From positions 1 to 7,588 of the forward strand of contig JAUWPX010000061.1 of assembly GCA_030611395.1 (NCBI GenBank): a stretch of DNA of 7,588 bases. Direction: 5' to 3'. Made by a program: the position numbers and the translations under genes. The first letter of the stretch is position 1, and each line of letters opens with the position of its first letter. Under the pieces are notes generated by a model that was given only the letters and a program-made list of their open reading frames with translations, ran no database searches and was not told the origin of the DNA. Shown here in pieces: positions 1 to 5,238 of the stretch. Source of the DNA: Bacteroidota bacterium. GTDB taxonomy: Bacteria > Bacteroidota > Bacteroidia > Bacteroidales > VadinHA17.

Positions 1-746
1 TTTTTCCATGGCCAGAGAATGCTAAGCGAACCAAGAATAAAACCTGTAAGAAGTGAAATGGTCTGATCTTTATACCGCTTAAATATCCATGACAAAATAT
101 GTGAAAAAGCAAGCAGTCCTAATACAGCACCAACACCCACAGGGATAAGTATTCCCATATCAAATTCATTAACCGCTTCAATAAAGATCAATTCGTAGTT
201 ACCCATCAGAATTAGAACAAATGATCCTGATAGTCCGGGCAGGTTCATACTGCAAATAGCTACAACCCCACAAAGTATAAGATAATAAATACGGGTATTT
301 TCTGTTGCAGGGGATAAAACTGATAATAGTACAGCTATAAGTGTACCAACAAGAAATGTAATCACAACCCAGATATCAACTATTTCAATTCTCCTTCCGA
401 CAAAGTACACTGAAGCGAGTATTAATCCGAAAAAGTATGCCCAGATATAAACAGGGTAATTCTCAAAAAGGTATCCGAGAATTTTCGCCAGGGTTAGTAT
501 GCTGATAAAAATTCCGAAAAAAACAGACAAAAGAAAACCCATGTTAATCCGGTTAAAAAACCCTTTAAAATCACCCTTCAGTATCAATTTTGCAGCCTTC
601 AGATCGAATGACTTAATTGAATTAATGAGCTTCTCGAAGATTCCGGCGATCAGAGCTATTGTTCCACCTGACACACCGGGTATCACATTAGCAGCCCCCA
701 TCCCTATTCCTTTAAAAATTAGTGAGATTGATTCACGTAGTTGCAT
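1..746 (-). CDS. DUF368 family polytopic membrane protein (PopT-like), 3'-truncated by window edge
   Basis: I translated the minus strand from the ATG at 746-744 and found 248 codons open to the window edge. An in-frame TAA lies just upstream of this ATG and the next ATG (codon 16) falls inside the family motif, so the start is well fixed. There is no Shine-Dalgarno sequence. Residues 16-29 read MGAANVIPGVSGGT, the DUF368 signature. A second, diverged copy, NLPGLSGSFVLILMGNY, sits at 168-184, so the protein is built from two related halves. Hydrophobic segments occur near 28-36, 70-88, 100-116, 125-145, 155-166, 172-181, 198-221 and 232-245. Family members run to about 300 residues, so roughly 50 C-terminal residues are missing. 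Established knowledge: some DUF368 proteins (PopT) are implicated in flipping undecaprenyl phosphate back across the inner membrane for envelope synthesis. That role is inferred here from family membership. The gene starts 33 bp after the ComA-like gene and is probably co-transcribed with it. Confidence 0.93.
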   Translation of the reverse strand, partial: MQLRESISLIFKGIGMGAANVIPGVSGGTIALIAGIFEKLINSIKSFDLKAAKLILKGDFKGFFNRINMGFLLSVFFGIFISILTLAKILGYLFENYPVYIWAYFFGLILASVYFVGRRIEIVDIWVVITFLVGTLIAVLLSVLSPATENTRIYYLILCGVVAICSMNLPGLSGSFVLILMGNYELIFIEAVNEFDMGILIPVGVGAVLGLLAFSHILSWIFKRYKDQTISLLTGFILGSLSILWPWK

Positions 747-779
747 AAAGACAAAAGAGTTAAAAGTTTAAACTTTCCA

Positions 780-1565
780 CTATTCCCTATTATTTGGTTT
801 CAGTTCATCAGGTAAAAATTCGTAAAAAGTATCACCTCTTAGTCCTTGTCTTAATGCTTCCAGAGAGATTACCTCGTTTGGGGCGATATTACCCAGGTTC
901 ACATTGGCACCCAGAAGTTTAATAAACCAAACCTGTTGCGATTTGATAGGAGCCTCCCACAAAACATTTTCAATTTTTACATGTTTAATAATATCATTTA
1001 TCAGTTCGGTATTTGCTGATCCGTCGCTATTATAAATACCAATTGTTCCACTTTCTCTTGCTTCTGCAATAACTTTCCATGCTCCTGCATCAAGTTCTGC
1101 TTTCATCATAAACACCCATTCATCAGGAGAAAAAATTACATCAGCTTGTTTCGAACCCACTTCAGATAATACTTTCACCTGGTCTGACAGTTTACTTATA
1201 TAATCAATCTTCTGCTCATGAGGTATTATCATTGATCCATCAGATATTTCAGCAAGTTCAAGTTTATATTTATCAAGGACTTTCCTGTAATCATCGAACA
1301 TATTTCTGATAATAAATGATTCGAACAGGGTTCCTCCGAAATATGGTGTTGCACCGGCTTCTTTATAAATCTTTATTTTTGATTCAAGGTCGTTTGTTAT
1401 AAGTGCAGTACCAAAACCAAACTTAACAACATCAGTATACTCACCGCTTGACTGCATCATATTTTCAGCTTCGCGGGTGCTTAGACCTTTATCCATAACC
1501 ATTGTAAGCCCTTCTTCTCTGGGTTTCTTTGTTCGTTCAGGAATATATGGAAGATCAAAATTCAT
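780..1565 (-). CDS. comA: Phosphosulfolactate synthase (ComA) family protein
   Basis: The 261-residue product matches the ComA family along its whole length; archaeal ComA is about 250 residues. Family blocks visible in order are DKG (25-27), KFGFGT (48-53), GGTLFE (77-82), EISDGS (106-111), EVGSK (135-139), EARESG (168-173), EAPIKSQQ (204-211) and the C-terminal NEVISLEALRQGLRGDTF (230-247). Archaeal ComA is a soluble TIM-barrel enzyme that adds sulfite to phosphoenolpyruvate to give (2R)-phospho-3-sulfolactate, the first step of coenzyme M synthesis. Bacterial homologues include Bacillus YitD; plant Hsa32 is a diverged relative. No ComB phosphatase or ComC dehydrogenase is in view, so the product's fate is unknown; sulfolactate or cysteate supply is one possibility. 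All blocks are intact, so the fold and probably the chemistry are kept. The start ATG at 1565 lies 4 bp after the stop of the TPR gene and has no Shine-Dalgarno sequence, which suggests translational coupling. The symbol refers to the coenzyme M gene, not the competence gene comA. Confidence 0.93.
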   Translation of the reverse strand: MNFDLPYIPERTKKPREEGLTMVMDKGLSTREAENMMQSSGEYTDVVKFGFGTALITNDLESKIKIYKEAGATPYFGGTLFESFIIRNMFDDYRKVLDKYKLELAEISDGSMIIPHEQKIDYISKLSDQVKVLSEVGSKQADVIFSPDEWVFMMKAELDAGAWKVIAEARESGTIGIYNSDGSANTELINDIIKHVKIENVLWEAPIKSQQVWFIKLLGANVNLGNIAPNEVISLEALRQGLRGDTFYEFLPDELKPNNRE

Positions 1566-1569
1566 ATTT

Positions 1570-2979
1570 CTATTTTTTGTAGTTTTTAATTAATCTTTTG
1601 ATTTTTATATTTGTTATCCCTTCTGAATAATAAACATAAAAAGTATCCATTATTTCCGGATTTATTTTTAATGCTTTATCAAGATAAAAAAGTCCTTTCT
1701 TTTCATCACCAATCCCAAAATTAGCTATTGCCAGATAACAATAATTATGAATTGATATGCCATTCCCTTCCGGTTCCGCATCAAGTTCGAGTAATGTTTC
1801 TGTCCATAATCTGTTTTTCACAAGCATTTCGGCCAGTTCCAATTTATAATCATTATTTTCCGGTTCAATTTCCAGAGCTTTTTTATATGCATTATATGAA
1901 CCACCTGCCTCACCTATCAGGTCTAAAACCTGCGCCAAAAAAACCTGGTATTCTGAATTATCCGGATCAAGTTTAATAGCTCTTTTCAAACAAAAAATAC
2001 TCTCATCAAAATTATCTATTTCGTATGCTATACTAGCAAGACCGTTCCATCCTTCGGCATATTCCGGTTCTTCAGACACTGCTTTCCTGTAATATTTTTC
2101 AGCAAGATCGTATTTACCAAGCCTTTCATAGCAATAAGCAACAGCTATAATACCATCAACACTTTCATATTCAATCTCTGTGTAATTAAGATATTCAATT
2201 AAAGCTTCCTTGTATTTATTCATATCAGCAAGAATATTAGCTTTATAAAATATCGCCGGAGAATTTTCATCATTAATAGCAATAGTAAAATCAAAGGCTT
2301 CCAGTGCCTCTTTTTTCCGACCGAGTTTATTATATATTACTCCCAGATTGAACCATGTGCTCTCTGAAAAGGGATACTCATCAAGATAATTTAAATAAAG
2401 TTTAATACTTCTTTCCGGATCACCCATTTTTTCATAAGCAAATCCAAGTTCATATAAATATCTATTATTACCGGGATTTAAACGCGTTGCCCTTTCAAGG
2501 AAATTAACCGACTCTTTGTAGAAATTCTGATGTTGAAGTGATATTGCAATCCCATATAAAATTTCCTCCTCGTTATCAACATCTGATCCAACAGCTTTAT
2601 TGTAACTTTTTAATGCTTTGCTAATATCTCCCATCAATGAATAAGCAGCTCCCTTTATTATATAAAACTCAGGGTTCCCGGACTCATGAACTTCAATATC
2701 CCGAAGGATTTTCATTGATTTCAGAGGTTGTCCACGTTCAACCAGGAGCTGTGCTTTTTTAAGTTGTATAGCACTTGATTCAGGATGTTGTTTTGCTGCC
2801 TGAACAATTACTTCAAGTGCCTTGTTGAAATTATTAATTTCAATATAGTAGTTGATTATACTCTCAAAATCCGAGACATCAAAGAAGTTGCTTCTTCTAT
2901 TAGCTTTTGCAGCTTCATACAGCTTCACCAGGGCTGTTATCTCATTATCTTCCTCTGAAAAAATCCAATCTTCTTCCAT
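1570..2979 (-). CDS. Tetratricopeptide repeat (TPR) protein
   Basis: The 469-residue protein is almost entirely TPR helices. Repeats of about 34 residues can be placed near 35-66, 69-100, 103-134, 137-170, 173-204, 207-238, 241-270, 275-306, 309-340, 343-374, 377-400 and 411-442. The clearest are 'FNLGVIYNKLGRKKEALEAF' (210-229) and the units containing YDLAEKYYRKAV (290-301) and FDESIFCLKRAIKLDP (324-339). There is no signal peptide, lipobox or transmembrane segment, so it should be cytoplasmic. The N-terminal 30 residues are acidic (MEEDWIFSEEDNE). No enzymatic domain is fused. TPR arrays form superhelical scaffolds for protein binding, and the partner cannot be read from sequence. It is the first gene of the TPR-ComA-DUF368 group: its TAG stop lies 4 bp before the ComA-like start, and a candidate promoter lies 25 bp upstream of its start codon. 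I recognise the fold but not a specific named gene. Confidence 0.93.
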   Translation of the reverse strand: MEEDWIFSEEDNEITALVKLYEAAKANRRSNFFDVSDFESIINYYIEINNFNKALEVIVQAAKQHPESSAIQLKKAQLLVERGQPLKSMKILRDIEVHESGNPEFYIIKGAAYSLMGDISKALKSYNKAVGSDVDNEEEILYGIAISLQHQNFYKESVNFLERATRLNPGNNRYLYELGFAYEKMGDPERSIKLYLNYLDEYPFSESTWFNLGVIYNKLGRKKEALEAFDFTIAINDENSPAIFYKANILADMNKYKEALIEYLNYTEIEYESVDGIIAVAYCYERLGKYDLAEKYYRKAVSEEPEYAEGWNGLASIAYEIDNFDESIFCLKRAIKLDPDNSEYQVFLAQVLDLIGEAGGSYNAYKKALEIEPENNDYKLELAEMLVKNRLWTETLLELDAEPEGNGISIHNYCYLAIANFGIGDEKKGLFYLDKALKINPEIMDTFYVYYSEGITNIKIKRLIKNYKK

Positions 2980-3003
2980 AATTATTATTCAAATTCTTCC
3001 GTG

Positions 3004-3011
3004 CAAATTTA
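3004..3011 (-). promoter_or_regulatory. Candidate Bacteroidota -7 box for the TPR-ComA-DUF368 operon
   Basis: The minus strand reads TAAATTTG, an exact match to the TAnnTTTG -7 consensus of the Bacteroidota primary sigma factor. It lies 25 bp upstream of the TPR start codon, which would give a leader of about 20 nt. No TTG -33 element is found at the expected distance; that position is close to the WAGTAAR array. An exact 8-mer with two free positions is weak evidence alone in AT-rich DNA, but the location is right. Confidence 0.42.
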
Positions 3012-3025
3012 AAATAATCTATTTA

Positions 3026-3060
3026 CTTACTACTTACTTTTTACTATTTACTTCTTACTT
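3026..3060 (-). repeat. Five tandem heptamers of WAGTAAR type
   Basis: Read on the minus strand from 3060 downward, the sequence is five successive 7-mers without gaps: AAGTAAG, AAGTAAA, TAGTAAA, AAGTAAG, TAGTAAG. All fit the consensus WAGTAAR. The array starts 15 bp upstream of the candidate -7 box of the TPR operon, so it covers the -33 region and beyond. It could be a regulatory binding array, an UP-like element, or a slippage-derived simple repeat. Related tracts occur at 4085-4106 and 6621-6653. Confidence 0.75.
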
Positions 3061-3085
3061 GTCTAATAGTGAATGAATCTTTACC

Positions 3086-3104
3086 TGACCAGATAGACTG
3101 GTTA
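3086..3104 (+). other. Small hairpin in the spacer downstream of the DUF1080 gene
   Basis: The sequence forms a 7-bp stem, TGACCAG with CTGGTTA, around the loop ATAGA. One pair (3087/3103) is a G·U wobble in plus-strand RNA and would be an A-C mismatch in minus-strand RNA. GTTATG at 3101-3106 can alternatively pair with CATAAC at 3130-3135, 3 nt before a run of eight Ts (3139-3146). The structures are short, so a chance origin is possible. Otherwise the spacer 3061-3226 holds no open reading frame or RNA gene that I recognise. Confidence 0.3.
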
Positions 3105-3226
3105 TGAGATAAAAAGATTTCAACGCAACCATAACATGTTTTTTTTCATCTGTAATGAAGTAAGGGAATTATTCTCGAAACATATTACCCTGTAAATACC
3201 CTCTACCCTAAATTTACCTATTACGT

Positions 3227-3265
3227 AACTATCCGGGGCCTGTTCAGGTCCCGGTTAGTTTTTTT
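3227..3265 (+). terminator. Intrinsic-terminator-shaped hairpin with T-run, plus-strand orientation
   Basis: Positions 3227-3241 (AACTA t CCGGG g CCT) pair with 3246-3260 (AGG t CCCGG t TAGTT) around the 4-nt loop GTTC. In plus-strand RNA this gives 13 Watson-Crick pairs plus one G·U wobble (3238/3249) and a single U-U mismatch (3232/3255). It is followed at once by seven Ts (3259-3265). In minus-strand RNA the wobble becomes a C-A mismatch and the T-run becomes an upstream A-run, so the classical terminator reading is plus-strand only. It lies 9 bp beyond the stop of the minus-strand DUF1080 gene. On that strand it could still act as a stabilising 3' hairpin. No plus-strand gene feeding into it is visible. 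Confidence 0.65.
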
Positions 3266-3274
3266 AACACAAAA

Positions 3275-4003
3275 TTACAACTCCCGAATCCAAATATTGC
3301 GATAGCTAACCGGATTACCATGATTCTGCAAACTAAGAGGTAATTTAGCATCATGTGGTTTGTACGAATGGGCTCCGATAAAATTGGTATTGCCCCAAAT
3401 TGCCACATGATTCTGAACCAGGACTCCATTATGGATAACAGTGATGTATGCAGGTATAACAACTCTATCGCTTTTTCCAAAACGGGGTGCCGTAAAAATA
3501 ATATCATATGTCTGCCATTCAGCCGGTTTCTTACAGGCATTCACCAGGGGAATATGCTCCTTGTAAATTGATGCAGCCTGTCCGTTTGAATATGTTTCGT
3601 TTTCATAGGAGTCGAGTATTTGCACTTCATAGCGATCCATTAAAAAAATGCCACTATTGCCACGACCTTGTCCCTTACCCACCACTTTTTCGGGTGACCG
3701 CCATTCAATGTGTAACTGAATATCGGCAAAGGCTTTTTTCGTGAGAATGGAACCGGTACCTCTTTTAACGGTAACACATCCGTTTTCGACTATCCATCCG
3801 GCTTCATTGCCTATTTTATTCTGCCATAAATCAAGGTTGCTTCCGTCAAAAAGCACGATTGCATCTGAAGGTGGTGCAGTATATTCACCCGGTGTAACAA
3901 CAGGTGGCACAGGTTTCCAAATTTCAGTCGATTGAGGTGTTCTTATCTGGCCAGATACCCAAAAACAAAGCGAGGCTGCCAAAACGGTCAAAAGTAGTTT
4001 CAT
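3275..4003 (-). CDS. Secreted DUF1080 (3-keto-disaccharide hydrolase family) protein
   Basis: The 242-residue protein has an N-terminal signal peptide: MK, a hydrophobic core at 3-15 and probable signal peptidase I cleavage after VSG at residue 18. The Cys at 13 is in SLC, not a proper lipobox, so a lipoprotein is unlikely. It should be periplasmic or secreted. A single DUF1080 domain (concanavalin A-like jelly roll) follows: LFDGSNLDLW (51-60), FADIQLHIEWRSP (92-104), GRGNSGIFL (113-121), YEVQILDSY (125-133), GQAASIY (141-147), WQTYDIIFTAPRF (163-175), HNGVLVQNH (191-199), LPLSLQNHGNPVSYRNIWIR (221-240). Family members act on glycosides oxidised at C3; the substrate here is unknown and no partner oxidoreductase is in view. 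It is flanked by spacers of 97 and about 295 bp, so it is probably a separate transcription unit. There is no Shine-Dalgarno sequence. Confidence 0.92.
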   Translation of the reverse strand: MKLLLTVLAASLCFWVSGQIRTPQSTEIWKPVPPVVTPGEYTAPPSDAIVLFDGSNLDLWQNKIGNEAGWIVENGCVTVKRGTGSILTKKAFADIQLHIEWRSPEKVVGKGQGRGNSGIFLMDRYEVQILDSYENETYSNGQAASIYKEHIPLVNACKKPAEWQTYDIIFTAPRFGKSDRVVIPAYITVIHNGVLVQNHVAIWGNTNFIGAHSYKPHDAKLPLSLQNHGNPVSYRNIWIREL

Positions 4004-4052
4004 AATTCTATTCTTTATTTAGTTTAATCAATTTAAATTTGAAAGTATCCTG

Positions 4053-4060
4053 CAAGTATA
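4053..4060 (-). promoter_or_regulatory. Candidate -7 box for the DUF1080 gene
   Basis: The minus strand reads TATACTTG, matching five of the six fixed positions of TAnnTTTG. It lies about 50 bp upstream of the DUF1080 start. No TTG -33 element is found at normal spacing. The AGTA-rich tract at 4085-4106 lies 24 bp upstream, an arrangement similar to that of the TPR operon promoter. Confidence 0.25.
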
Positions 4061-4084
4061 TATAACACTAGCAGAATATAGATA

Positions 4085-4106
4085 CTATTTACTACTTTAT
4101 TTACTT
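4085..4106 (-). repeat. AGTAAATA-rich tract overlapping the folD stop
   Basis: On the minus strand this stretch carries three degenerate GTA-centred units: AAGTAAA, AAAGTAG and TAAATAG. It begins within the last folD codons, and the folD TAA at 4103-4101 is part of it. It shares AGTAAATAGTA-like words with the heptamer array at 3026-3060. The periodicity is less regular than at the other two sites. Confidence 0.45.
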
Positions 4107-4976
4107 CTTCCGGCTTGCCTTAAGGGTATTCATAAGCAGGGATACAATAGTCATCGGTCCAACACCTCCGGGGACAGGTGTAATGAAACTGCATTTAGGA
4201 GCAACCTCATCGAATGCAACATCACCAACCAGCTTCCATCCCGATTTTGTTTTATCTGATTTGATCCTGGTAGTACCAACATCAATTACTACTGCACCCT
4301 CTTTAACCATATCTGCTGTTAAGAACCGGGCTTTCCCCATAGCAACAATAACAATATCTGCTTTAGAGGAAAGTTCAGCGATATTCGGAGTACGGCTGTG
4401 ACAAAGGGTCACTGTGGCATTTCCATGTGAGTTTTTTCTCGATAACAGAATACTTAACGGTGTACCAACAATATTGCTCCGCCCGATAACGACACATGAT
4501 TTTCCGGATGTCTCAATTTTATATCTCTCCAATAGTTCAACTATGCCGGCAGGAGTGGCAGAAACATATGAAGGAAGACCAATTACCATACGTCCGATAT
4601 TCACCGGATGAAACCCATCAACATCTTTTTCAGGGTCTATTGCTTCAACTACTTTGTTTTCTGATATATGATCAGGCAGTGGAACCTGAACTATCAAACC
4701 GTCAATATCGTCATCACAATTGAATTCATCAATCTTTTTAAGTAATTCATCCTCGGTGACAGATTCCTTCATTCGTACAATTGTTGACTTGAAGCCCACC
4801 TTTTCGCAAGCTTTTTCTTTGTGTGAGACATAAGTTTCACTGGCACCGTCTGTGCCAACAAGAATAGCCACAAGATGAGGGATCTTACCTCCCTTTTTTT
4901 TGATAACAGCTACTTCATCAGCAATTTCCTGTTTAATCTGGTTAGAAACATTTTTTCCGTCAATAATCTGGTACAT
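4101..4976 (-). CDS. folD: Bifunctional methylenetetrahydrofolate dehydrogenase / methenyl-THF cyclohydrolase
   Basis: The 291-residue protein has the usual length and complete motif set of FolD. Visible landmarks are TYVSHKEKACEKVGF (48-62) with the catalytic-type Tyr49 and Lys53, GLIVQVPLP (93-101), DPEKDVDGFHPVNIGRM (114-130), TPAGIVELL (141-149), the Rossmann NADP-binding loop VVIGRSNIVGTP (162-173), and TPVPGGVGPMT (266-276). The cytoplasmic homodimer oxidises 5,10-methylene-THF with NADP and hydrolyses the product to 10-formyl-THF, supplying one-carbon units for purines and formyl-Met. The ATG at 4976 is chosen because MYQIIDGK is a typical FolD N-terminus. No Shine-Dalgarno sequence precedes it. 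It follows ffh across a 262-bp spacer containing no recognisable gene, and may have its own promoter, although no clear -7 box was found. I recall ffh-folD adjacency as common in Bacteroidota. Confidence 0.98.
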   Translation of the reverse strand: MYQIIDGKNVSNQIKQEIADEVAVIKKKGGKIPHLVAILVGTDGASETYVSHKEKACEKVGFKSTIVRMKESVTEDELLKKIDEFNCDDDIDGLIVQVPLPDHISENKVVEAIDPEKDVDGFHPVNIGRMVIGLPSYVSATPAGIVELLERYKIETSGKSCVVIGRSNIVGTPLSILLSRKNSHGNATVTLCHSRTPNIAELSSKADIVIVAMGKARFLTADMVKEGAVVIDVGTTRIKSDKTKSGWKLVGDVAFDEVAPKCSFITPVPGGVGPMTIVSLLMNTLKASRKK

Positions 4977-5040
4977 ACAAGTTGCTTTTAATTACAATTT
5001 ATAGATAATCTTAATTAGTACCTGCAAGAAAACTCCAAAT

Positions 5041-5081
5041 AACAATATACAAATTACAAATAATATACAATACACAAATCC
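5041..5081 (+). repeat. ACAAAT-type low-complexity tract (plus orientation)
   Basis: The plus strand shows repeated short words ATACAA, ACAAATT, ACAAATA, ATACAAT and ACACAAATC at 7-10 bp spacing in the spacer upstream of folD. It is degenerate and AT-rich. A tract of the same wording occurs in the opposite orientation at 5209-5238, at the other end of the spacer. Confidence 0.45.
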
Positions 5082-5167
5082 TAATGACCTAAACATCTTA
5101 ATATCAGTATATTATATAAATTGTTTGAGATTTATTTACTCACAAGATAATTAATTATAAATGTGTT

Positions 5168-5183
5168 CCCCGAAAAAACGGGG
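5168..5183 (-). terminator. Short GC hairpin after ffh, possible weak terminator
   Basis: CCCCG and CGGGG form a perfect 5-bp stem around a 6-nt loop (TTTTTT on the minus strand). It lies about 55 bp downstream of the ffh stop and is the only GC-rich element in the 262-bp ffh-folD spacer. No T-run follows it on the minus strand, so a classical intrinsic terminator is not supported. It may stabilise the 3' end of the ffh mRNA. Confidence 0.3.
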
Positions 5184-5208
5184 CAGGCTATGAGATCACT
5201 TCGTTAAG

Positions 5209-5238
5209 TTGTTTTTTGGTGTTTGTCATTTGTGATTT
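5209..5238 (-). repeat. ACAAAT-type low-complexity tract (minus orientation), directly after ffh stop
   Basis: On the minus strand, immediately after the ffh TAA, the words ATCACAAAT, GACAAAC, ACCAAA and AACAAC follow each other at about 7-bp spacing. The wording resembles the plus-strand tract at 5041-5081, so the two form a loose inverted pair enclosing about 130 bp that contains the 5168-5183 hairpin. Confidence 0.4.

Noticed and set aside
499..771. Plus-strand reading frame of 90 codons
   Set aside because: It lies antisense to the start of the DUF368 gene, whose minus-strand translation carries clear family motifs. The plus-strand product has none.
3026..3060. CRISPR-like array
   Set aside because: Units are 7 bp with no spacers between them and no cas genes nearby. 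This is a simple tandem repeat.
2852..3076. Plus-strand reading frame of 74 codons that could feed the plus-strand terminator
   Set aside because: Most of it is antisense to the TPR gene start and its end is the heptamer array read as protein. Composition is low-complexity with no ribosome binding site or known motif.
3244..3540. Minus-strand frame of 98 codons overlapping the end of the DUF1080 gene
   Set aside because: It is a different frame of the same strand over the conserved DUF1080 C-terminus, which is intact in the main frame, so no frameshift is needed.
3965..3967. Lipoprotein cysteine (Cys13) in the DUF1080 signal peptide
   Set aside because: The residues before the Cys are A-S-L; the -1 position of a lipobox should be Gly, Ala or Ser. 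A signal peptidase I site after VSG fits better.
4977..5238. 4.5S RNA, tRNA or riboswitch (for example a folate-related switch) in the ffh-folD spacer
   Set aside because: The only GC-rich structure is a 5-bp stem at 5168-5183. No cloverleaf, SRP Alu/S-domain tetraloop pattern or long pairing was seen.
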